Positions 36,955 to 47,839 of a stretch of DNA of 64,000 bases are shown one piece after another (positions within the stretch are counted from its first letter, which is position 1; every line of letters begins with the position of its first letter). The notes under the pieces were generated by a model. It did not search any database. It had not been told where the DNA came from and saw only the letters and a program-made list of their open reading frames with translations. Origin of the DNA: Argopecten irradians (Eukaryota > Mollusca > Bivalvia > Pectinida > Pectinidae); NCBI RefSeq assembly GCF_041381155.1, contig NC_091135.1, positions 3,055,620 to 3,119,619 on the forward strand, written 5' to 3'. The position numbers and the translations under genes are program-made.

Positions 36955-39198
36955 GTAAGCTAGCACAACGCGTGCAAATACTGAGACGGTATTACGTACA
37001 GTCTGAACGGTCCAGATTTATCTGGATCGTATGGGGGTAACCTCCCATATAACGTATCAAATATTGTTAGAATAAACTGATACCTAACATACCATCGTGC
37101 TATCAAAACATTATACTTACAACGGTATTAAAGTCTTTGATAGGATGACTTCCTATAGTTCGGTGAAATATTTATCTATTAAATCAACAAATGTATAATT
37201 AATTGTTTGGGCCAAAATGGTTCACTGAATGATTCATAATGTACTTCCAAACACCGCACCCCATAACATATAATGGTGGATGAGGTATATATTGAAGTGT
37301 TATAGACCGACACATGTATTAACGAGTTTTCTAAATTAATCATAGCCATGATCTACATGATGTATTTTAAGAATTGTTACTGTATATTGTGAAACTAAGC
37401 TGATGCAAGCAATATTTTAGGTGATTCCAAAAAGTCACCACAATACAACAAATGCTGCTTACATTAAACTCATTGCTTTTGGTATCTGAGTAGTGAATAA
37501 TCATGCTGTACCATGCATGTTTATAACTGTTGAATAACGTCCTATTTAAATAGACTCGTCTGCTGTTTGATTCTACTAATGTTTGTTATGAACAAACACC
37601 ACAGAGAAATGACATAGGCTTACACACATGAGCAATGGAGCGGAAAAGCTAACATAAAAAGCTGTCTGATATGAAAATTAACAAATAGTTTAGGGGTGAA
37701 AAAACATGTCAACGACCCAAGACACCAATGATAAAATTCCGTGTGTATATCGACTTTCTTGTTATATTAGATATAATTTCAGTAATACTACTAAAAGCCC
37801 ATCGCCGCGACAGGATCGTGAGTCAGTGATAAAGACATTCCCAAATTAGAAAATTTCGGAGCAGTTTATGCACCCGACACATATTGTACCGCAAAGTTAC
37901 ATCGACGCTGCAGTATTGGGTGTCACCACGAAACTAGGTCACAAAGAAAATGACACAAACCGGCTCGTCAATAGAATATATTTGTGACAAGACGCCGTCG
38001 TCATTAAATATGTCAAGGTGAATAGCAGGAGTCGACGCGCCTACTTACTTCTACGTCAAACGCTTTATTCAAAACTAGAACTTGGATAAGCAACACGATC
38101 CTGTGTCCTCTATGTGAGAAAAGAGACATCGACAATGATTTCTTTAATATAATTTTCAGATTAAGGTCGTGTATGATGTGTAACACATACTGCAATTCGC
38201 CTTAAATGCATTTGTCTAATTATAAAGCTACTGATAATTGTTGTTTTGTTTCGATGAAGCAAGAGTCGAACGTCCTAATATACGTAACTACATTTGTAAC
38301 GAACTGCAAAACTTTCAGTTCCATCGTGCCAAGGTGCTGATACCTTATATAGACGTAATGGTAATTAAATACGTGAATAATTATAAATTATTTTATTCAG
38401 TTAGGGTTGCATAATATAGACTTTGATCTAGTTTTCAACATGACCCTGTTCGGGACGTATATATGCAACAATGAAACACTTGACTTACATGACAATACTG
38501 ACAAATAAACAAAACATATTTCATTAGTTTGTACGTGATTCGGGTACTTTGATTACACAGATAATTACAAGGTACTATAGTGCATGTTTAAAGAACCGAA
38601 AACAAAAGTGCATACTAATGAAAGAAGTATCATAGATTTGTAATCACATGAAACAGATCCACTTTAAAGTTTATTAACGACAAAAAAAACCCAACAACTC
38701 TCCTGTCTCCATTTCATGATTTCGTTAGTTCTACCAAATGTACGAAATTTATATTTTGTCAGTGAAAAATGATGAGCAAAATATAAATAAAAAAATATTC
38801 AAATACAAAATACACATAATCAATGTAAACAATATAAAAAATTAACAAATTGCTTTGTTTGTCCAAATAACGTATTTAATAGATTATGTACAGTGCGGTA
38901 CTGTTAGATACCAAACATCCTATCGGGTCGTATGGTACTGAGAACTAGCAAATCCAACATACCCCGAAAAACACAACATTCAGCAATATCAAACGAGAAT
39001 TAAGGCATGCATACTAAAGAATGACCAATAGGATTATATGGGTCGAGTGTTGTGAAATCCAATAGCGATGGTACATATAGGTACATGTATTACATGTATA
39101 TATACCGAATTAAAGGAACTGTTTTATGATGTGCTAAAAATAATTACTCAAATCGTCTCCTTCTTGTTATAATGCATTTATATTTTCTGAAATTGCAG
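36955..39198. other. Unassigned DNA upstream of the dipeptidase
   Basis: It should contain the promoter or 5' leader exons of the dipeptidase, because the first coding exon begins at a splice acceptor. A possible small exon at about 37782-37814 (after ATAATTTCAG, before GTGAGT) would keep the frame open into the next exon, but this is weak. Confidence 0.3.
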
Positions 39199-39218
39199 GT
39201 TCAGACTCGTTTTTCAAA

Positions 39219-42200
39219 ATGTCGACTGCAGATTCTATGCAGGGTTCTATGCAGGGTTTGACTACGTCCAAGTTAGAGTTTAAAAAGGGCAGCAGTCGTG
39301 ACCGGCTAATTTTGGGGTTGATCATCATAGGCGGGCTCGCCCTGGTGATTGGTTTAGCCGTGGGGATACCTTTGTCCAAACGAGCCGCTGTGCCCGGTCC
39401 AACGCATGATCCAAACATTGCATTCGCCCGAACGTTCCTGCAGAGTAATGTGTTAATTGATGGGTAAGGTGAAAAACAGGATCACAAATATAAACATCTA
39501 TAAATCTAAAATTTAGAGAAAAGAAGCGCAAGAAAAGTCAAGATTGTAAAATTTTCTGAGGATATTGATAATCAGTTCCACTTTTTCAAAGCTGCTGATG
39601 TTGTTAACACCATGCTGATATATCATCAAGAAGCAAGTCCACACCACATATCCAATCTTTCATGACAAGAAATTAACTGTACTGGATTTACACATTGTAT
39701 AAAATATTGTTTTTGATATTTCTCCATTTGATATTGAAATACCAACAAACTGCGACGCCGTTTAGATACGTAACGTGTCAGATCTGGGACGGTTGTCAGG
39801 TAGTTAAAGAAGCTTCACCAGCAGAACACCCAGCTAGTGTCTGACCATTAACTTTTCTCCTCTCTTGTTCTAGATTAATATGTACTTATAATGCTTTTGA
39901 TCATTTGCGTTTGATTCTGATTGCAGCCACAATGATCTGCCATGGCAGTATCGTCAGTTTTCAAAAAACCACATTTACAATGTTAGTCTGAATGAGGACA
40001 CGAGGATACAATGGCGTAGAGATATGGAAATGACAGACGAATCGTTTCCATTTCTCCCTCCGCAGACGGATATACCAAGGTTACGGGAAGGTGGCGTAGG
40101 TGCCGTGGTAAGTACGAGATATCTTGTTTCAAGTATCCGATATACCAGGGTTACTGGAAGATGACTTATATGGCCCGTGGTAAGTACGATATATCTTGTG
40201 TCTGGTATCCGATATACCAAGGTTACTGGAAGATGACTAAGGCCTTCATCCTTTTGGATACTAAACATTACATATAAAACGTGGCATTTTGTGTAGGGAA
40301 TGAATTGCATGCTTTTAAGGAAAAAAAATTGTGTGTTTTTAGTGGTGGGCGGCTTTCGTGTCCTGTAGTGCCACGGGTAAGGATGCAGTTAGACAAGGCT
40401 TTGACCAGGTAGATGTTATTCACAAGTTTACTGCAAAATACCCAGAAACGTTTACACTGGCTTTGACTGCACACGGTAAGTTAGTGTCGTTAAAGACCCA
40501 CTACCTTACCGACTTTAATTTTTAAAATGGGAACGTAAAATGAGACCGAAAATTTTGTAAAGTTACAAAAGTTATTAACTTACCGTTGATATTACACTCA
40601 TCATCATCTTCGGGAAAAAAATAATTAAGATGAATAAAATGTCAACTTTTATAACGCGGGTCCTCCTATGTTTCCTGCCGTCGTCCTAAATACCACGCGG
40701 TATTTGACTATTACTACGCTAGACGGCAAAACAGCGAAATAAATTTTGACAGTCATCACATATAACGCAGGAAATCTTGCATTTGTCTGGTGTTGTTACC
40801 TAATCTTAGTTTAAACAATATTTTATTCAAATATATACATACATATACACCAATACATACAGACAGCTAGGATGGGAAAACAAGCTAAGAGCTTATATTA
40901 ACCTCATCTTAGGTCATCGATATGTATTTTTATGTTGTTAATATTTTCAGGAAGCTTTTTAATTTTGCTCCGGAAAGGTAGTGGGGGTCTCTTATGGTCT
41001 AACTGATCAAAAGTTCATATAACAATAAGTCATTGTTTGATATTTAATTAAATTGAAATTGGGAGTTGAATGAACAGTAGCCAACGGTTTAATATCTAAA
41101 TACAAATGCTCAAGTGGAGACAGTTAATCAATAAAATGGTTTATCATTTATAACGAAAACACATTATACTTATTATTGTAGATATTGAAACGACATTTGA
41201 TGACGGCAAAATCTCGAGTCTGATTGGTCTGGAAGGGGGGCACACTATCGGAAATACACTCGGAGTTCTCCGGATGTATTATAGAGTTGGTGTTCGCTAT
41301 ATGACCTTGACCCACAGCTGTGACAATGACTGGTAAGCGATTACGTACATGTATCTGTCACGTGAATGGTTACCAATTTTCGGTATTAAATTATTAGTTT
41401 AAGCTACACGTATAGATATATATATGTATGTTTATTAAAGTGTAGTAAATAGCAATAATAAATGACGATTATGCATGGAAAAATTATTATGTAATAGATG
41501 TTTGATGCCTAAAATATTTTTGAATTGTACTGCATAACTATATTAATTTAATCATTGCACTTGTCTTTAATCACACGAACACGGTGCACCTTTCTTGACA
41601 TATTTTAAATGAAGATACCAAATGTGTTCAACGAAAAAGTCAGTTGATGTCAAGTTAAAATAGTTCGAATTTAGGTTGGCAGGAGAACATGCCTCAGTAC
41701 GCTTTTTAAATAAACACAGAATTATGTGGAATCTAAGATATAAATTTCTCATATGTCAACTACAAATCAATGCTTTAGTAATATTCCTTTAGAAAAATCA
41801 CATTTAATACAATTATGAAAGCAAGCTAGGTCATATATGGTACAAAGGAAACACTTAGTTTTCCATGGTCTAGATTATAATAACATTTTATATTTTTGTC
41901 AGGGCCGACAACTACAAGGCTGACCTAAATGGTGGAGTATCGACGGGGTTAACAGATTTCGGCAGGGTAAGGTCATCAATCTGCATATCAAACATTTTTA
42001 TCATTCGTGCTTTTATTATCAGAACTCGGCAAACGAAATGAACTTTGTATAAAAAAATGGGTTCAGCGTCCAGACAAAATGGAGGGTATAAAGGTATTGG
42101 ATGTCAGTGACAGTTTATAAATCATAATGTATCGATAAGCGAAATATCTTTAGAAAAGGTCTCTATAGAAGGCTAAGTCATTTAGGATATCTTCGTATAT

Positions 42201-45200
42201 AAACTATTGGAGACTTAGTCAAACGACCCCAAACAAAAACGGGCCAGTAATTAATCAACCCAGTAAACACGACATAAATGAACTATTTTGATACTGTTGT
42301 TGAAATAGCGATTAATCTAATAAAACGGTTAGTTGGTCCAGAATATTTAATTGATGACGTGGAAAATAAAGAAAAGATATCAGTCGCTTCAACTTTTCGC
42401 TGGATCTACATATTTTTTTGAATTGTTGACAATTGTTACAGTATCTAATGTGCATTTAATCCCAAAATGCAAATATAACTTGATACATCCATGGACAATG
42501 GAATCGAATAAAATATCTTAACAATTATGACGTACTGTCTATTATTAATAGGAGGTTTTCAGTTGACCTAACATTTTAAATAGATGAATTAAACGATCAT
42601 TTTCTTAACGCGAGTCCTCTTATTTTCCCCTATAAACCAAACCGTAGTTTACTCTCACTACGCCACACCGCAAAACAGTTAAATGACTTCCTTATTAACA
42701 TGGTGTTTCACAGGTAATATTGCATTTGTCCATACCATAGATGTACCATTTAATATTATGATCATTATTGTTAAACTTTATTTTTCTTAAAACTATAAGA
42801 AAATGGTTGTACTGCTTTTATCTGTGATTTTGATCCAATGTGATATTTGTAGACCGTGGTCCACGAGATGAATAGGCTGGGGATGATTATAGATGTGTCC
42901 CACGTGTCCTATCAGACTATGAAGGACGCAATACTGACATCGGAGGCCCCCGTCATCTTCAGTCACTCCTCAGTGTTCACTCTTTGTAACCACTACAGAA
43001 ATGTCCAGGATGATGTGCTCTTGCTTCTCGTAAGTTTTAGATACATCTGACCACCAAACAAAGGGTCCAATAGCTACCTAAATAATGATTCACCGAATTA
43101 GATATTAAATTGTGCAAGACGGACAATTAGCTAGATGGATGAAACGACAACCAAACAGACGTATACAACACAAGCGAGCGAACTTTATATATCATTCACT
43201 GATATGCATATGCTTGGCTTGAACTTGGTTACAATGGTTTGATGATTATTTGGCGAGTTAAAAGTCACTTTGCCATAAAGATGCCCGCATGTAGTTCGAC
43301 GACGCGTAGCTTATTGTTAAAATACCTATATAAATATCGATTCAGTAAGTAGAAATGCATGGAATAGTTATTCAAAATCAATAAGATTCGTTATCAAAGC
43401 TACTATAAAGATTTTTGAATGTTAATGAGTATCTTTTTGCTTATGCAGATATCACTACACTTTATTTGAATTGGCCATGAAAAAACATCCATGTGAATCT
43501 GGTCTTCTTATACATGATTTAGGTGTGGTAGTAACAGGTCACACAAATCGGAATTGTTGGATATAGAAGTTGTTTTTACAGATACATTGTACTAAAGACG
43601 CTCGTTTAAGTTTCGTCTTTTGTAACTTAAAAGAAAGTCATTCGCATGAAATAAATTCCATATCCAACAATAACTAACCTCTATTTATCTGATTTTCAGA
43701 AACAAAATGGCGGCATCATTATGATCAACTTTTACACGGGCTACATTCAATGTACCGACGACCATGCCAATACTACGACTGTGGGACAAGTAGCAGGTAA
43801 GAAGCATTTCACATATACATATTTTAATTGTTCACAATTTTGTTATATTATATATATTTGTTTACTACGAACATACAACTAAATTTAAATTATTTAAGCA
43901 TTTATATCTGAGCAGCGTCACATTACAGAATGAAAGTTTATGGTTTGTTGTATTGGCTTAGAAAAATATTGCATCGAAATATAAAATTGAGTCTACTGGC
44001 GAGGGCTTAAATGTATCATATCAGTGCTGTTATGTTAATCACAATCCACATGCTAGCCTAAAACAATAATACTACTGGTCTCCTTAGGTACAACCTTATA
44101 GCCATAGCTGAGGGAGTAGTAGGCCAATCACATGGAAATTGTTACGCTCCAATACAAGATCTAACAATGCCCGTTCAGGATCACCTCAGCATGACCCCAA
44201 TCAGCGTGTCGCCTACGGAATCTTCGGACGGGTTCATTCAGTCGGAAATATAAATGGCTAACAGTACGTCCAGATATGTTCCGATTCTAGGCCATGGGTC
44301 ATGCTGAGGTGACCCCGAACGGAGCATTGTTAGATATTGTATTGAAGCGTAACGTAGCATCGTAGTGGAGCGGAATTACAAGTCTTATTTTAATTAACTT
44401 ACATTGGTTAGATCACAATTACACGGTATCGATTTGAAATCAAAAGTGAATACAGAATATGTCATAGCAATATCACTAGGAATATGAAAAAAATATATAT
44501 CTGTTTAATGGTATTGTTTGGTTATAGATCATTTTGACTATGTGAAGAATCTCATCGGTATTGACCATGTCGCAGTAGGCGCAGACTACGATGGTGTTCC
44601 ATCGTAAGTAAAGTAGGGCTAGACTATAATGGTGTTACTTCGTAATTATAGTAGGGTTAGACTATAATGTTGTTCCTTCGTAAGTATAGTAGGGTTAGAC
44701 TACGATAGTGTTCCTTCGTAAGTATAGTAGGGTTAGACTATAATGTTGTTCCTTCGTAAGTATAGTAGGGTTAGACTATAATGTTGTTCCTTCGTAAGTA
44801 TAGTACTATAATGTTGTTCCTTCGTAAGTATAGTAGGGTTAGACTATAATGTTGTTCCTTCGTAAGTATAGTAGGGTTAGACTATAATGTTGTTCCTTCG
44901 TAAGTATAGTAGGGTTTGACTATAATGTTGTTCCTTCGTAAGTATAGTAGGGTTAGACTACGATGTTGTTCCTTCGTAAGTATAGTAGGGTTAGACTATA
45001 ATGTTGTTCCTTCGTAAGTATAGTAGGGTTAGACTATAATGTTGTTCCTTCGTAAGTATAGTAGGGTTAGACTATAATGTTGTTCCTTCGTAAGTATAGT
45101 AGGGTTAGACTATAATGTTGTTCCTTCGTAAGTATAGTAGGGTTAGACTACGATAGTGTTTCTTCGTAAGTATAGTAGGGTTAGACTATAATGTTGTTCC

Positions 45201-47739
45201 TTCGTAAGTATAGTAGGGTTAGACTATAATGTTGTTCCTTCGTAAGTATAGTAGGGTTAGACAATAATGTTGTTCCTTCGTAAGTATAGTAGGGTTAGAC
45301 TATAATGTTGTTCCTTCGTAAGTATAGTAGGGTTAGACTATAATGTTGTTCCTTCGTAAGTATAGTAGGGTTTGACTATAATGTTGTTCCTTTGTAAGTA
45401 TAGTAGGGTTAGACTATAATGTTGTTCCTTTGTAAGTACAGAATAGTAAGTATAGTAGGGTTAGACTATAATGTTGTTCCTTCGTAAGTATAGTAGGGTT
45501 AGACTATAATGTTGTTCCTTTGTAAGTATAGTAGGGTTAGACAATAATGTTGTTCCTTCGTAAGTATAGTAGGGTTAGACTACGATAGTGTTCCTTCGTA
45601 AGTATAGTAGGGTTAGACAATAATGTTGTTCCTTCGTAAGTATAGTAGGGTTAGACTATAATGTTGTTCCTTCGTAAGTATAGTAGGGTTAGACTATAAT
45701 GTTGTTCCTTCGTAAGTATAGTAGGGTTAGACTATAATGTTGTTCCTTCGTAAGTATAGTAGGGTTAGACTATAATGTTGTTCCTTCGTAAGTATAGTAG
45801 GGTTAGACTATAATGTTGTTCCTTCGTAAGTATAGTAGGGTTAGACTATAATGTTGTTCCTTCGTAAGTATAGTAGGGTTAGACTATAATGTTGTTCCTT
45901 CGTAAGTATAGTAGGGTTAGACTATAATGTTGTTCCTTCGTAAGTATAGTAGGGTTAGACTATAATGTTGTTCCTTCGTAAGTATAGTAGGGTTAGACTA
46001 TAATGTTGTTCCTTCGTAAGTATAGTAGGGTTAGACTATAATGTTGTTCCTTTGTTAGTACAGTAGGGTGAGACTACGATAATGTTCCTTCGTAAGTATA
46101 GTAGGGTTAGACTATAATGTTGTTCCTTCGTAAGTATAGTAGAGTTAGACTATAATGTTGGTCCTTTGTAAGTATAGTAGGGTTAGACTATAATGTTGTT
46201 CCTTCGTGTAAGTATAGTAGGGTTAAACTATAATGTTGTTCCTTCGTAAGTATAGTAGGGTTAAACTATAATGTTGTTCCTTCGTAAGTATAGTAGGGTT
46301 AGACTATAATGTTGGTCCTTTGTAAGTATAGTAGGGTTAGACTATAATGTTGTTGTTCCTTCGTAAGTATAGTAGGGTTAGACTATAATGTTGTTCCTTC
46401 GTAAGTATAGTAGGGTTTGACTATAATGTTGTTCCTTCGTAAGTACAGTAGGGTTAGACTATAATGTTGTTCCTTCGTAAGTATAGTAGGGTTTGACTAT
46501 AATGTTGTTCCTTCGTAAGTATAGTAGGGTTAGACTATAATGTTGTTCCTTCGTAAGTATAGTAGGGTTAGACTATAATGTTGTTCCTTCGTAAGTATAG
46601 TAGGGTTAGACTCCGATGGTGTTCATTCGTAAGTATAGTAGGGTTAGACTCCGATGGTGTTCATTCGTAAGTATAGTAGGGTTTGACTATAATGTTGTTC
46701 CATCGTAAGTATAGTAGGGTTAGACTATAATGTTGTTCCTTCGTAAGTATAGTAAGGTGAAACTGCGATAGTGTTCCTTCATAAGTTTTGAATTATAATA
46801 AAGGCAGGATACGGTGGTGGTCTTTTGTAAGTATTAAACCATTATAGTAAGATGCACTAATTAACATTACTATGCTGATCACATACAGCAATATTGGTAA
46901 TTGTTATCACATTTTTACTAGAAAATTCTACATATACATGTGATTTTGTTAAACATTAAAGTCTCATTCTCAACAAACCAATTTTGCGTTTGTATGTTTG
47001 GGCGGATTGACTACCGTATAACATACTTGAATGACCGTCACTATTGCATGCATGCACAGTAAATGTATTTGAAAGTAAAAGTATGTAAAAGTATATACAT
47101 GTGAAAAGATAGGGTTATATTATTGAAATCATAGTCATATAAATATATTAGCCTACAAGATTGGGGTCTTTAATCTTTTATCAGAGCAATAACTCTGAAC
47201 AATGTCACCATCATGAACAGGTCGGAAATCCATATGATATTAATAAGTTACAATAAAAAATATAGGAGAGTAAGTAAAGGGAAGTAACTCTTACATCTGA
47301 CATCTGCACCATTGACCTTAACTGATTGCCCTAACTATAGGATGCCGTTGACACTGGAGGACGTATCTACCTACCCCATCATAATAGCAGAACTGCACAA
47401 ACGAAACTGGTCGATAGAGGAGTTGCAGAAAGTGACTGGCCAGAACTTCTTAAGGGTGTTTAGAGATGTAGAAGAGGTAAGTGTCTGCTCCTGGTTTGTC
47501 AATTTGTATTCAGAAATAAGCATTTGTACCTCTTCCTGTCGAAACTTCGTCATTTGTAAATGATAAAAGAGGATTTGGATCAGGTTCCTAATAGATTTGT
47601 ATGTGAATCAAAAATCACTATTTTTTCTCTTTTTTTTTTCCTGCAGGTCAAACGGAACAAATCAAACATGTCACCGTACGAAGACATATTGAATGATGAA
47701 GCTTACATACAGGCACATAATTGTACCTCTAGCTTCTAG
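39219..47739 (+). CDS. Membrane dipeptidase (renal dipeptidase / DPEP family), 10 coding exons
   Basis: Zinc dipeptidase, peptidase family M19, which cleaves dipeptides (in vertebrates cystinyl-glycine and leukotriene D4) at the cell surface. Coding exons: 39219-39463, 39927-40107, 40343-40475, 41182-41332, 41903-41966, 42853-43029, 43700-43796, 44528-44603, 47341-47476, 47647-47739. All junctions are GT-AG and in phase, giving 450 aa. A hydrophobic span at residues 30-52 after a basic cytoplasmic start predicts a type II anchor. Expected metal/catalytic motifs are all present: HND (83-85), EGGH (E204), DVSH (H275), SHSS (H296) and DYDG (369-372). The paired cysteines of the family (VSC, THSC, TLC, IQC) are present. 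Vertebrate DPEP1 (411 aa) instead has a cleaved signal peptide and a hydrophobic GPI tail. This protein ends hydrophilic, NCTSSF. Exon 1 starts at an acceptor (39199), so a 5' leader exon lies upstream. The particular paralogue is not assigned. Confidence 0.95.
40069..40245 (+). repeat. Tandem duplication of the exon 2/intron 2 junction (about 71-bp unit)
   Basis: GATATACCAAGGTTACGGG starts at 40069 inside exon 2 and recurs at 40139 (GATATACCAGGGTTACTGG) and 40211 (GATATACCAAGGTTACTGG). The first copy holds the true donor, GTG/GTAAGTACG at 40108. The second copy keeps a donor, GTG/GTAAGTACG at 40180. The third is truncated before it. Use of the second donor would add 72 nt containing an in-frame TGA. 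Confidence 0.9.
44141..44353. mobile_element. 213-bp hairpin MITE in dipeptidase intron 7
   Basis: The left arm GTTACGCTCCAATACAAGAT runs through CACCTCAGCATGACCCC. It is mirrored at the right by GGGTCATGCTGAGGTGACCC and GATATTGTATTGAAGCGTAAC, giving roughly 58-bp inverted arms. There is no coding frame. A target duplication was not identified. Confidence 0.8.
44584..46790 (+). repeat. 38-bp minisatellite seeded by the exon 8/intron 8 junction, about 57 copies
   Basis: The consensus unit is GACTATAATGTTGTTCCTTC followed by GTAAGTATAGTAGGGTTA. The first unit is exonic at its left: GACTACGATGGTGTTCCATC is the end of exon 8, coding DYDGVPS. The following GTAAGTAAAGTAGGGCTA is the start of intron 8. 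Nearly every copy keeps CGTAAGTAT, a near-perfect 5' splice site. Some internal units keep the older ACGATAGTGTTCC spelling, and there are occasional indels (about 45440 and 46205). Each unit also holds TAGGGTTAG, a telomere-like string that the founder unit lacks (TAGGGCTAG). Confidence 0.97.
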
Positions 47740-47811
47740 GAAAAACTGTAGGCTGGAATTGTGAGATTAAGACAACCGACTGTTATTTTCGAACAACACT
47801 TGTTTTCCGAT

Positions 47812-47817
47812 AATAAA
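47812..47817 (+). terminator. Poly(A) signal AATAAA of the dipeptidase
   Basis: AATAAA lies 73 bases after the stop codon, an ordinary distance for a short 3' UTR. A second AATAAA near 48505 could serve a longer form. Confidence 0.6.
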
Positions 47818-47839
47818 CTCTAACTTTTGAATCCACACT

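Noticed and set aside
44604-46790. Reading the intron 8 array as amplified protein repeats
   Set aside because: Every unit meets TAA directly after the S codon in the exon frame, so it cannot encode a repeated active-site peptide.
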